Assembly: GCA_001687465.1 (NCBI GenBank)
Contig: LVLI01000128.1
Location: 1-64,000 of the forward strand
Reading direction: 5' to 3'
DNA from: Halocafeteria seosinensis
Lineage: Eukaryota; Sar; Bigyra; Bicosoecida
Length of the DNA: 64,000 bases
Part shown: in pieces, positions 34,333-45,800 of the stretch
How the letters are laid out: each line of letters starts with the position of its first letter
Position numbering within the stretch: position 1 is the stretch's first letter
The notes under the pieces: model-generated
Seen by the model: the letters and a program-made list of their open reading frames with translations, nothing else
Told to the model about the DNA's origin: nothing
Databases searched by the model: none
Translations under genes and position numbers: made by a program

Positions 34333-36386
34333 TTCCCCAAGCGACGAAACACACTATCAAAGAGACACTGTATAAAAATGAATCACTACACGTCTTGTCT
34401 CTACATTTGTTCATCGAACCAATACAACAGTGTTACAGTCGTACGTGGTGTCATCGCGTCGCTGAGCGCACCACCCTGCCCATTTGAATTGTGAAATCAG
34501 TGCGGCAAACAAAGTCCCAAGAGCTGGAAAGTGGTACAACCGCTCCCTGTTTCTCTAAGGATACGCATAGAACGTGCTTGGAGTATAGTTTGACGATATG
34601 AACGTCAGCCTCAGAGTGAATTTTATTAGAATGTAATGATGCAGGGGAACATGTTTTGGAAGTCAACAACTGAAGCCAAGCGTGCTGACTCAGCCTGACT
34701 GACGCTACACGTTGTCACTGGAGAGTTGGATTGGAGCGAGTGAATCATAAGAAAAAAAAAATACGGCCACGCAATTACCGTTAGGACTGATTACCGGTGA
34801 TAAAGTTGCAGTTGCCGTTGAGAACCCCATGGATGACCCATGGAGAAGTTCCAGGAGAACCTTGGAAATACCGTAGGTACTGTACAACAGAGACCAACCG
34901 CTGGTAACACAACAGCGTAACTACTTCATACAAATTCAATTGAAATGCCCAGACTCTCTGTCTGTCTGCGAACGACAGCCAATTTCAGTCTGCAGACTGG
35001 AAGCAAACCCTAGTCACTCTTTTTGTTCCCGCTATATTGTGACCATGTTTTCCCCTTTTTGGATTTCCTTTTGGAGCCACTCGGCCAATTCCGGTTCTCC
35101 CAGTCCCGGGGTGTGTACAGTATTTTGGTATTGCTCCTGTCCTACCCTGGAGGGCCTGGACCCTAACGTTAGGACCCAGGGTGTTCTCTTGTACAGAAAC
35201 CCTTGGAACAGTTATGGAAACAGGAAAGTGAGCACACAGAAGAATGTCCCTCATCATAAGCTTTATGAAATTCCATGCTTTCGCTTCCTCTCAGCACCTA
35301 CAAGTTGTAGGCTACAACAACGAGTCACGAGACGAGCGCGTGAGGATTCTGCTCAGCCTGCAGGCATCCTTGATTCTTACTCCCAGGGTCCCGCCCACTC
35401 ACTGAAAAGAAAACTCCACAAAATTACCTTTCTTCGAAACCCTATTTGGTGCCCTCCAGTTAGACAGCCTGTTCTACAATCAATGATAGCGTGTCAGTTG
35501 AGTTCAAGCGTTTAGCGCTGATTCTCGTGATGGGTCAAGAGCAAGGCGTCAAAGTTTCCTTCTACTTTGCCGGATGGTCAGAATACCGCGCTCTTTTCTT
35601 GGGTGCCCCGTATAAGCATTTCCACCGGAGGAGAATACTTAAAAACAAAAAGCATTGGTAGCGAATTCATAGCACATTGCTATAGATGGTATTTTGGTCG
35701 TCAATAGCGGGTATACGACGCGTGGATTGGAGTGTAAATTTGTTTCACACCAGAGGGCTTGGAGGGGGAAAAGTAACGCCTCGTTTTGGTTGCAGGACCG
35801 TATTCATACCGCTGTAAGCTGGTATAGAAGCTGAATATAAGCGTAAAATGGCCATAATCTTCCGAATGTGGCCTTGTTACCTTCGTATGGACAAGGGAAC
35901 AGTCATAATTGGCGGGTAATCTGTACTTCACGCCGTCCAGGAAACACTCAGATGTAAGTTCCATTTCCTCTACACTCCCTAATAACAGGTCTTGATACGC
36001 GCTTTCAAGGGATATGAAAGGCACTCATATGTGCATATGATCTGGTGGAAAGGGTGGAGAGTTTGCTCGTGTGGAGGGATGAGTTTCAACAGCACCTGTG
36101 AGGTGTCCGCTCCCCGCCTGGTACTGATGCTCTCTATGCCATGTATGAAAGCATATACGGCGATATAGAATAGGCCAGAACGCGTTATATCTTTGTAGGA
36201 TATAGATCTACCGTAAGGGAGCAGAGGAAGGGACCGGTCTCCTTCCGTAGAGACTGAAATATAGTGTCGGTTAATCCCTTTTTCTCCATACCAGCCAAGA
36301 TGCGACCTCGATTACTGATAACGTATGCTCTACTCTTTTGTTTTGGCGAACGCAGATCCGAAACGAACACTACACTTCTCGCCCGT
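34333..36386. other. Gene-poor interval
   Basis: About 2 kb between divergent genes, larger than usual here. Open frames at 34940-35515 (plus) and 35701-36024 (minus) have no recognisable domain; the minus one reads somewhat protein-like (CFLDGVKYRLPANYDCSLVH) but has no exon partners. It may contain decayed insertions plus the promoters of the flanking genes. Confidence 0.45.
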
Positions 36387-39300
36387 ATGGGGACTAACTC
36401 CTCCCGTGGGGGGTCTAACTCCTCGCTACCTTCGAATAGCCGTCGAAGGAGTGAACTGCAAATCATTGTCAACCCTTATACAAACATTCGCCCCAACAGC
36501 GCGATGCAAACGACCAAATCTTCTCCTAATTCTGGTAGAGAAGAGATTCCGGGCTCGGTTACTGAGAGTGGCCACAATGCAAGCGAACATACTGACGCGA
36601 AGGTCAAAACCAAGAAACACAAAGGCTCCTCAAAACGGGGTACCCATAACGTCTATCGGACCGACATTCTCGATGTTCTTAAGCATATATCGTTTTTTAC
36701 AACCCTTTCAGAAGACGATTTGAACATTTTGGCGAAGTGCTTCACAACAAAGGTATACAATGCGGGAGATATGATCATTAAGGAGGGTGCCACCTCTCGT
36801 GACTTCTACATCGTGTACTCTGGGACCGTTGATATCGTGTCGCAAAAGCCTGAATCTGACTCAATGGACGCGTATTCTACTTGCTCTACTCAAAGTGGAG
36901 AAGGTCACTGTGCTGAAGAAGTTGTGGCTTCGGAAGGGGCGGGTGCCTACTTCGGTGAGGTTAGTGTGCTATAAGGTAAATGACTGTCTCCGTCCCGGGT
37001 GAACGTAGCACTATAGTGAGCTCTGCAGGTCGCTTTGCTGGAGGGCACCCCACGCACAGCGAGTGTGCGGTCTCGCGAAGATGGTACGGTGACTCTTGTA
37101 CTCACGTACGAAACTTACCGCGAAGAAAGGCTTGCGAAATACTTTAGATCGTTACGACGGCTATTGACCAGAAATTCTAAATCAGAAGTAGCAGGTACGT
37201 CGACTGCATGCTTAAGTTAAGACTGTCAGAAATACACGTGTGCTGTTATTACAGAAAAATTGAAATCGGTCCCATTTTTCTCGACTCTGGAGGAGGATAA
37301 AATTAGCGTGCTGACCGAGCTATTTAGATTAGAGATGTTTGAGCGGGGATCAGTGATTTGCCGCGAAGGGGAACCAGGGGACGGGATGTATATCATAATG
37401 TCAGGCTCTGTGCAAGTGGTATCGCGAGTAAATCAAGATGATGCAGAGCAAACACGGACTGCTTCAAAGTCTGCGGCTGGTAAAGGGGGGAAAAGGAAAC
37501 GCAAGGGGCCAACGTATGCCAAAGGGGTTGTTCTCAAACGAGGTGATCATTTTAAGACGTGGAAAAGAAGGTATTGTGTACTTGAGGGCACGACACTTAA
37601 GTATTACGAATGCGAAAACTATGAAGAAATTCCTCATAGTGTTCAACCACGGGTTGTCGACAACCGAACCCTTTCAATTTTCTGTCAAACGACTGATGGA
37701 GAACGAGAAGAAAATAATGCTCTTGCCTCGGGTAGTATTGGACAGAACGTGCAGCAACCTGAGTTTAGTGTACCTGCAAGAGAGTCGTCTCAGTCTTCCT
37801 CTAATCATGACGAGGAAAGTTCAATGGACGCTGGAGCGTCGTCGATGAGTAGAGAGCCATCAAATGACAGCCAGGAAGATAATGAAGAGGTTTCGACAAC
37901 GTCAATTATTTCGCTCTCTAAAGCACAGCGCCGCGAGCAATGTATGAATTTGATCGGTAACCTTCGTCCAGTTGGAAGGCGAGTGTTAAAGGGGGAGTTC
38001 GAGGTCGTCGGGGTTGGAATATGGAGGGAGGAATATTATGGATTTGCCATTCAGACAGAAAATGGACGATTTGTCGCCTTCCGAACTCCTAGTAGTCAAG
38101 AGCGGGATGAATGGACGAAAGCACTCGTTGCAGCCGTTAGGATTCAGAGATATAATTCTTCCTCTGGATGCCCCAAAATTAAGGGGGGTTCTGCGACGAG
38201 TATTAACGACGAAGTTGCCGACGACTCCTCACAAAAACTGTCGGCTTCTCAGCACCAACTCGAACGGAGTGTTTCCATGCGTTTGTTAGAACACAGTGAT
38301 GAATGTTCGAAGCCAGAAGCACAGAGTGGGCTACGTTGGTGGAGGTTAAGCAAGATTCCATTGCTAGGAAGATTTACCTCGGGGACATTGACTGGAGAGA
38401 AAGAAAACAGGGGAGAAATCGGCTACGAGGGTGATAGTGAGGACGACGAACAGAAGAGTTTCTTAGTTCGCGATTTAAAAGCGGGGAGCTATTTCGGTGA
38501 GATCGCTCTCATCACCGATCAGCCTCGTAGCGCTACTGTCGTGGCGAAAGAGCGGACAGGCCTCCTAAAACTTTCAGAGAAGAACTTCCAAAGTTTTATC
38601 CAACTTGTTCCGCACCTTCGTCAAGACATAGACAACATGGTAATTCAACGTAGCGCTGCCAATTTACGGGCACTTAATGTTCCTTTCTTAAGTGGATTCA
38701 CAGAAAAGAAGTTAGAAAAGCTCGCGGAAATGGGACATTTAGTTCGTTTGCGAAATGATGATATTGTCTTCCGTGAGGGAGATATGGGGAACACGTTTTA
38801 TATAGTGCTCCAAGGATCTGTAGAGGTACGACAGAAAGGGGAAGCAGGGGATAATCAAAGCGACGATAGCGATAACGAGGGTAGCGAATATGGGAAAAGA
38901 ATCAATATCGTAAAGGCGGGATCGTACTTTGTAAGTAGCGCTTGATTTCTCTTGCTTTTGATTGCGTGAGATAACGTTGACGCATGCGGGAGTTGCAGGG
39001 AGAAATCGCGTTGATAACTAGAGGAGAGCGTTTGGCCACAATCCTTGCGAGAGAGCCTACCACACTACTGGAACTTAGTAGAGAACATTTTCAATCTCTA
39101 TTCGTTCGCGATGGAAATGAGCGGGAGCAGAAACCGCGGTTATCCAAGAGGTTATCCACAATCTCTCCAGCGACCAACCGTCGTGTCTCTCGTGCTGCGC
39201 GAGAAGCTCGCAGCTGTTCCACCTCGTCCTCTACGAAGAGGGACTCTGCTCTGCTTACTGACCTCGACAGAGACACCCAGGCGTTTGCTGATTTTGAGAT

Positions 39301-40117
39301 GAGATTATTCCACAGTAACTGTCAGTTGGAACACGTCTTGCGTCATCCGCGAGGAATAAAATTTTTCCGGACCTTCCTCAAAAAAGAACATTCTGAGGAG
39401 AACTTGAAATTTTGGGAGGCCACTCAAGACCATCGTTTGAAATATCTTCCCGTTCTGGATACATTAAACTGGGGAATTAGGGAGGTACTTTTTGAAGAGG
39501 CCGAGAAAGGATCGTCTCACGAGGTGGCTGCAGAGGTTGCTGGTTGTCTCGAAAGGTCCTTGAAGGAAAGGGGGGACATTTCGGCTTCGGACAGTTTCGG
39601 AGAGGCTCTGTCGACTTCGTTTTCCGACGACAAGCGAAGCCCGAAATTAAGTCTGTCGACTGAGGATGAAACTGTGAGGAAATCTTTTTCAGACCTTCTT
39701 TGTAGAACCAATGAGTGCGCTGGAAATGCGTTAAGTATTCATCGCATCTACGTAATTGATTCTTCTCGCCAACAGGTTAATGTTAGTTCTGAGATTAAGG
39801 ACAGTTTGGAAGAGGCTATGACGTTTATGCGACACTATCGGCGCTTTGTCACTCTAATAGGTTCCCAGCAGGGGCTAGAGAGCTTCGCAGCTTTCTTCAC
39901 TGGCAGCGTCTCTAGGGAGAAAATAATCCGAGCATTTCTAAACGTCGCCAGATTGTTTGTGGTTTTTTCGACCTGCTTCAATGACGCCCAAGATGAAATC
40001 CGAAACTTGATGAGCAAGGATACCTTTACTCGGTTCAAGACCAGCCAGCTGTTTGCGGAGCTCATGGATGAGGTTGAACCGTACACGAGCCAAGGAGCGA
40101 AGAATACAACCCCATAA
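36387..40117 (+). CDS. Triple cyclic-nucleotide-binding, PH and RGS domain protein
   Basis: Four exons, 36387-36959, 37029-37194, 37255-38930 and 38999-40117, join in phase to about 1,177 aa. CNB1 spans about 95-230, with its phosphate-binding cassette YFGEVALLEGTPRTASV restored across the exon 1/2 junction. CNB2 starts near 247 (FSTLEEDKISVL, EGEPGDGMYIIMSGSVQVV) but is interrupted by about 300 residues holding a PH domain (332-545; KGVVLKRGDHFKTWKRRYCV, ending DEWTKALVAAV), then resumes with YFGEIALITDQPRSATVV. CNB3 spans 719-843, its cassette joined across exons 3/4. An RGS-like domain lies at 900-1166 (LRHPRGIKFFRTFLKKEHSE, NLKFWEA, RIYVIDSSRQQVNVSSEIKD, LMSKDTFTRFKTS). MGTNSSRGG at the start is a myristoylation-type N-terminus. 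It likely links cAMP/cGMP, membrane lipid and G-alpha signalling. Confidence 0.88.
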
Positions 40118-40499
40118 AGAAGAAGCTGCTCGCCAGAATTCAAGGGGTCTGTCTGGTGAAGTCGAATTCACTGCCCAGAGTCTTTGGTGGCGAATTTCCC
40201 GTGCTTTTAAGAATCATCCCCATACACGTAGTACCAAATGGCAGTTTTAGTACAGAGTCTATCTAATGAACATGTTTATACAAACTATCTCCCCATGGTA
40301 TATTTGCACCCTCGCTGTGCCAGAAAACAACAATAATTGCCGATTCACCGACCCGACTTGTGCACGGTGGTAAGTTGCGTGGTGCTGTGAGCGTTAACTT
40401 CTTAAGTCCCCTTCACGAGTAGTACGAAGCCGAATATTTGCGTTGAAACACTGTTGTTGGTAGTTCTGTTTTGTATTTTCCATCGTAATTGAATGCATA
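40118..40499. other. Intergenic
   Basis: A 382-bp gap between two plus-strand genes. No gene or repeat is visible. Confidence 0.45.
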
Positions 40500-41520
40500 A
40501 TGTCGGAGGTAGAGGAGCAGAAACAACTGGGCCATATGGAGGAAGGTGAATCGCTCCATGCTGAGTGTTTTGGCTCCAGTTATTCCACCACAATGGACGA
40601 CAACATGCTCAGGATCTCTCGAGAGGATCTGGACGACGATAAAGAAAACACTAGTCCTTCTTACTCTTCTTCTTCCCTTGAGCTGAGTGGCAATGAGCAT
40701 GAATATGGACAGGAAAGAGACGCTGTTAAACCGCCTTCCACGCACAAGGCTGATGTCGATGACAGCAGGTATGAGAAGATACCCGATACAGTGGCTGCGC
40801 TTCAGGACTCGCATAGAGCTCTGCTATCTCAATTACGAGAGACCCAGGAAATGCTGGAACTGGTATTGGATGAGAACGACAAACTTCGGGGACAGTACGT
40901 ACTTGCTGCATGTGTGAGACCACTTGTCTATTTCATTCCTCCTTATTTTCGGCCTCCAATAAACAGATTATGTGCTTCGCAAACAGCATTGCGTTCCTCC
41001 CAGAGAATGTATGAGCACGATAATACGTCGAGCGTGCTCCCCCGGGATACGAACTCGCACCGGCAATCCAGCCAGGAGGACTATCACCGCACGTACTCTG
41101 TCCTAAAAGATACAACGGTACGTTAGATATGTTTGTTAAGTATTTACTCCTCTGTCTACATTCGTGGAGCTCCTCTAAGCTCGTGCAGAACGCGATGTCG
41201 GCGATTGCACAGATACACAGGCGCGAAACCAAATCCACTCGACTTCAAAGAAACACTTTGAAACAAGTACTGCAGTCTCAGGATCTTGAGCACATTGTAT
41301 CTTTGTGATTTGATGGCATATCTCAACTGCATTAACTGCATTTGGTACCTCGCCTATAAGGGTGCTGGTGTGAAAATTTGCTCTAAACGTCTGCGTAGAG
41401 CTTGATGAAGTTACCTCCGAGGCAAGAGGAATGTTGGAGATCGATGTTTGGAAGGAGGACACCTTGACCCGTTCTTCGTACTCTGGTTTGTTCCAGTGTC
41501 CAACCGGCAAGCGTGCCTAG
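40500..41520 (+). CDS. Small coiled-coil protein, unknown
   Basis: Four exons, 40500-40894, 40967-41117, 41189-41296 and 41401-41520, join in phase to about 257 aa. The N-terminal third is acidic and Ser-rich (DDDKENTSPSYSSSSLELSG). A coiled coil follows (VAALQDSHRALLSQLRETQE, MLELVLDENDKLRGQ). After a disordered link comes a second helix (AMSAIAQIHRRETKSTRLQR, NTLKQVLQSQ). The tail is DEVTSEARGMLEIDVWKED. I recognise no family; its form suits a cytoskeletal or centriolar adaptor, but that is speculation. The third exon could instead begin nine bases earlier. Confidence 0.6.
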
Positions 41521-42811
41521 TCCCTACGCCTTGGCTTAATGTAACACGTGGCGTGGGCAACCCGCGCTTACTAGGAAGGGGCGAAGAGTGCTATCTTGTA
41601 AGCGAAGACTACCTGCGGTGGCAGCGACGGTACACAGCGGATGAGACGATTCGGTTACCTCGCTGTCTTGCGTGCCACGTAGACTACCTAGGTTACTTCC
41701 GGTAGGGGCACTACTAATGCATACAGCTCATGTTTTTCTTCGTACTCTGAGCTTTTGGCTCCGACGTCGTGTTTGTATCGGAAAATTTGTACTGTACAAC
41801 TTGATCCGTAGCGGTTACATCCGGAAAAGTTGGTATGCTATAGTTTACCATATATATTTATAACAACATTGATTCGCAACTCAGGCGCTTTCTTTAATAG
41901 ACCACATTCCATCTGCGGGTAGAATAAAGTGTCAGTAGAATACTGTGCCACAAAAAGATTCGTTGAAAGATTTGAATACAACAAGGGGGAGGTAAGAAGT
42001 CAGTTATGCTTTGAATGAGTACTGTACTTAACAATGCATAATTTGAGACCAGTCAGCGTAAGATCGTGTATCAGTAAAGTATTCTTCTCCTTTTCTGTTT
42101 TCCTCTCTCTTTTGTCTCCGATGCAAAGGGACAGTGTGAAACCAAGGGCCAACATCTTGTTCTTGATACGAACCAGCCCCAACCTGGTCCAACCAACTAC
42201 ATGTGGTGGGGATCTCCGGGACTCGTTAACTCCGTTGCGGGACGATGGTTAAAGGCCTTTTATGCATAAACTGTGATGCAAGTGTTTCGATATAGTAGAA
42301 GGACGAAAGAAGTAAAAGCATATTGAGACGTAGAGTGTTGCCTCCCTCGCCTTGGATAGGTGATATAAAGCAAGCCTTGAGGGTTCCATGTGCCTTTTCC
42401 GGTCCCCAATGGAGGGAGTTCATGTAGACTATACAGAGGAGATAACCACATCCACCGTGCTGTTCCTTTTCTGATTGTAAGTGTATACAGTATGGTCTAT
42501 TTCTGTGGATAATGGTGTGTGTTTAGGGGCGTTATAAGGGCATGAAGAGAGCCTCTTCTTTCTGGAAAGAAAAGCAAAACATCCACCTGTTCTCTTCCTT
42601 CTCTATCCACCGTCTATTCAGTGTTTTATTGGCGAGATGAAAGGGAGACTGTATTTGTCATGTACACCTGAATTCTTTTATTTATAGTTGAATTGAGGCG
42701 AGAGAAAAGTGGTATTAGAGAGGAAAAAAACCTGCACGTTCTTCAACCTGTATCTGGTTTTCTTTGGTACACAGGGGCTAAACGAGGTCACGCCGGAATA
42801 AAGTACCCAGG
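41521..42811. other. Intergenic, 1.3 kb
   Basis: No gene is called. A short open stretch at about 41530-41705 (LLGRGEECYLVSEDYLRWQR) reads protein-like but has no start or splice partners. The rest is AT-rich and featureless. Confidence 0.4.
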
Positions 42812-45800
42812 ATGAACTCTCCGCAAGGCTCTGGACCCAGCCATGGTCGTGGAAGAAACAGCAGCGGTGGTAGTGCCACCCCTGCGGGAGGAGCTACAGC
42901 CACTGGAGGGCCAGGAAGTGCGCAACAAGGGGATCAAGGCCCTCAACAACCCCATGTGGTCATGCCCAGAGTCATTGACGCCACCATCGAACGTGATACC
43001 AAAGGATCCTTCTATGCTGCCTACCGAATTCGAGTAGGGGCCCGCGTAGGAGATGTTATTTCGCGTCGATATTCAGACTTCCGAACGTTGAATCGAGCTA
43101 TCCGTAATTTACAGCCACCTAACCGACCTGAGAAGAAAGATCTACCGCGATTAACCAGCAGGAAATTCGGGCGTGGAAAGTCGAGGCCCGTCATCGAGAA
43201 AAGGATTCGGAAACTCGGGATGTTTTTGAAGGTGAGAACAGGGAGTTTTTACTTGTGTGGCGCAGCGTTGTGCTGCATTGTTTGTCCTGCGTTTGCAGAC
43301 GCTGTATAACATTGGGTTAATGTACCCCGAGGTCCTTCGGTATCTATTACACTTCTTGCAAGAGAATGAGAATGCGGATAACGTGTTTGCTGGACAACTA
43401 TCGCGCTCCAGGAAGTCGTTTTCCAAGTAAGCAACAGCTGTTGGTTGCGTTTGTTCTTTCACCTGGATGAACGTTTTGGCGCCTTCTTTCGACAGTGGCG
43501 AAACCTTGGACAACTATAGTGAAGATGGTGCTTCGGACGAAGATTCGGATGAGAATGATGACGATGAGCAGGACGAGGAGGGAGAAGCGACAAGTCAAGC
43601 CGGTGTTAGTGGCTCGCGAACTGAAGACGAGGGAGGTGGCTCTGTGGTAACGGAACCGGCTAGTGTGATTTCGCATTCCAAAAGTACAAACACCGGATCT
43701 CATTCTGGCGCTAATGAAACCGACGGACAAGAAGAGGGAAACCGTGATCCCAGCCATTGTGCGGCTTGTGGTGTGTTTATTGACCCAGCGAACAGGAGGG
43801 ATGACGCTATCGCACAGTTTTGCAGTCCTCACTGTGAGCAGTTTTTCATGCGAACGGCAGAACATGGTCTTAAAATTGGGAGAGTGGAAGGAAGGAGACA
43901 GCTGTTTAATGCCAAGTCGAAGGCTGGAAATGAGTCCCATGCAGTCCGGAATGCCAATCGTGGCAGGCGGGCTACAGCACAGCCGCAGCGGTCAAATCAT
44001 GACACAGCGACAGACCAAGACCCGGAAAGGGATCGGAGGATCTCGTTCAGTTCAACGTCTACCACAGCGAAAAAGTCAAAGTCCATCTTGCAACGTTTTC
44101 GTGCCATTGTTACGCATACGCCGGAAACGGATTCTGATAGCTCTGTTACAAATCAAAAATTAACTCCAAGAGGAAGTAGAGTAAGCGCCGAAGTCGTTGC
44201 TCACTCTGGGTGGCTGTACAAGAGAGGCGGTCATCGGGGTGGCCGCAAGTCTTGGAAGAAGAGGTGGTTTGTCCTAAAAGACAAATGCCTGTATTATTAC
44301 CGATTGAAGTCCGACCAATTCGTCTTGTTGGGGGTCATGCCCCTCATTGTTACCACCTCCGCTGGTTTAGGTGAAAGTGATGAAACGCAGGGTGTTGAAG
44401 GCTTCGCTGAAGTGATGTCCATCCCTAGTTCGGAAGCGAACCATTTGAATTTTCCCACCTCAAGGTTTCGAGCTGGCCCGGAGCCATATTTGTTTTTGGT
44501 GCAAACCTCTCAACGGTCGTTATACTTGAGTGCCGATAGTGAGGCAGAAAGGGACGAATGGATTCAAAATATTAAAGAAATCATAACAAATTTCCAGGAA
44601 CGACAAAAAGCTATTGCCATGAAGAATCCGCATGCAGAACGAAGACAACTTCGCCGGAACTTTCCAACAATACGAGATGCCCTCCACAACAAAGACAGAA
44701 TCCAAGAAGCATCGAATGAAGAGCAAAATTCGGAAGTAGTATCTGGCTCTGGTTCGCAGAAGGACCATGCGCGTTCCGGGTCGCAAAAGGCTCAAACGCG
44801 AGGGTCCTCTCAGCAGGATGGAAGCGAAGAAAATCAGATTGCAGATTCGTTTACCGCAGAGCCATCAGCCGCCAATTGGCAGATATCGGATTCAGACATT
44901 GAAATGATTCGTCAAATTGGTCATGGTAACTTCGGTGAGGTTTATCAGGGTAGGCTTTGGGGAAGTGATGTAGCTGTAAAAGTCCTCGTGGCTCCAGAAG
45001 TTACCGAAGAAGTGAGAGAATCGTTAGCGGCCGAGATAAGAGTATTGTCCTACTTGAGACACCCTAATATCCTGCTGTATATGGGAGCCTGCACGACGCC
45101 TCCACATTTGATGGTTGTGACCGAATATTGTGAAAGAGGGTCTCTTGATAAAATCGTGTATGATCCATCATTCCCTCTGTCCGCTGATGTGCGGCTACGT
45201 TTAGCACTACAAGCTGCCCAAGGAATGTGCTACCTGCATTCCAGGAGACAGGATATTATTCATCGTGACCTGAAGAGTCATAATTTATTGGTTACACAAG
45301 ATTATACGGTAAAGGTAGCGGACTTTGGGTTAACTGTGGTCAAAGCCCAAGCCTCCCGCTCCAGAACAACCTCTGGTAGAGGAAGCGATGCTGAGCGCAA
45401 TCGGGATAGCGAAACTAAGCAAGAAAACGATACCAAGCAAGAAGAAGATGATCTTGGCTCTTTCCATGGAGTTCAAGGAACTCCACAGTGGATGGCTCCT
45501 GAAGTGCTCGAAGGCGAACGATACAATCACAAAGTTGACGTCTATAGCTTTGGGATCGTGCTGTGCGAACTTTTTAGCAGGGCGCTTCCGTTCAGCGACT
45601 TGTATAAGCGTTTTGAATTCATTGACGCGGTGTTAGATGACGGTGCAATTCCTACGGTTCCTGCATGGTGTTGCGCATTTCCCAGCCATGTGGGTAAGGT
45701 TTGCGAAATGCCGGCAGATATGTATACCTGCGCGAAAGAATCGATGGGTCTGAAGACGGAATCGGCGTCGATGCCTTTGGGACGGTCAAAGCCTGGGGAT

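Noticed and set aside
34940-35515. 191-codon plus-strand open frame
   Set aside because: Composition is rich in Ser/Cys/Pro/Arg without any domain, and the opposite strand is equally open in part. No splice partners or start context support it.
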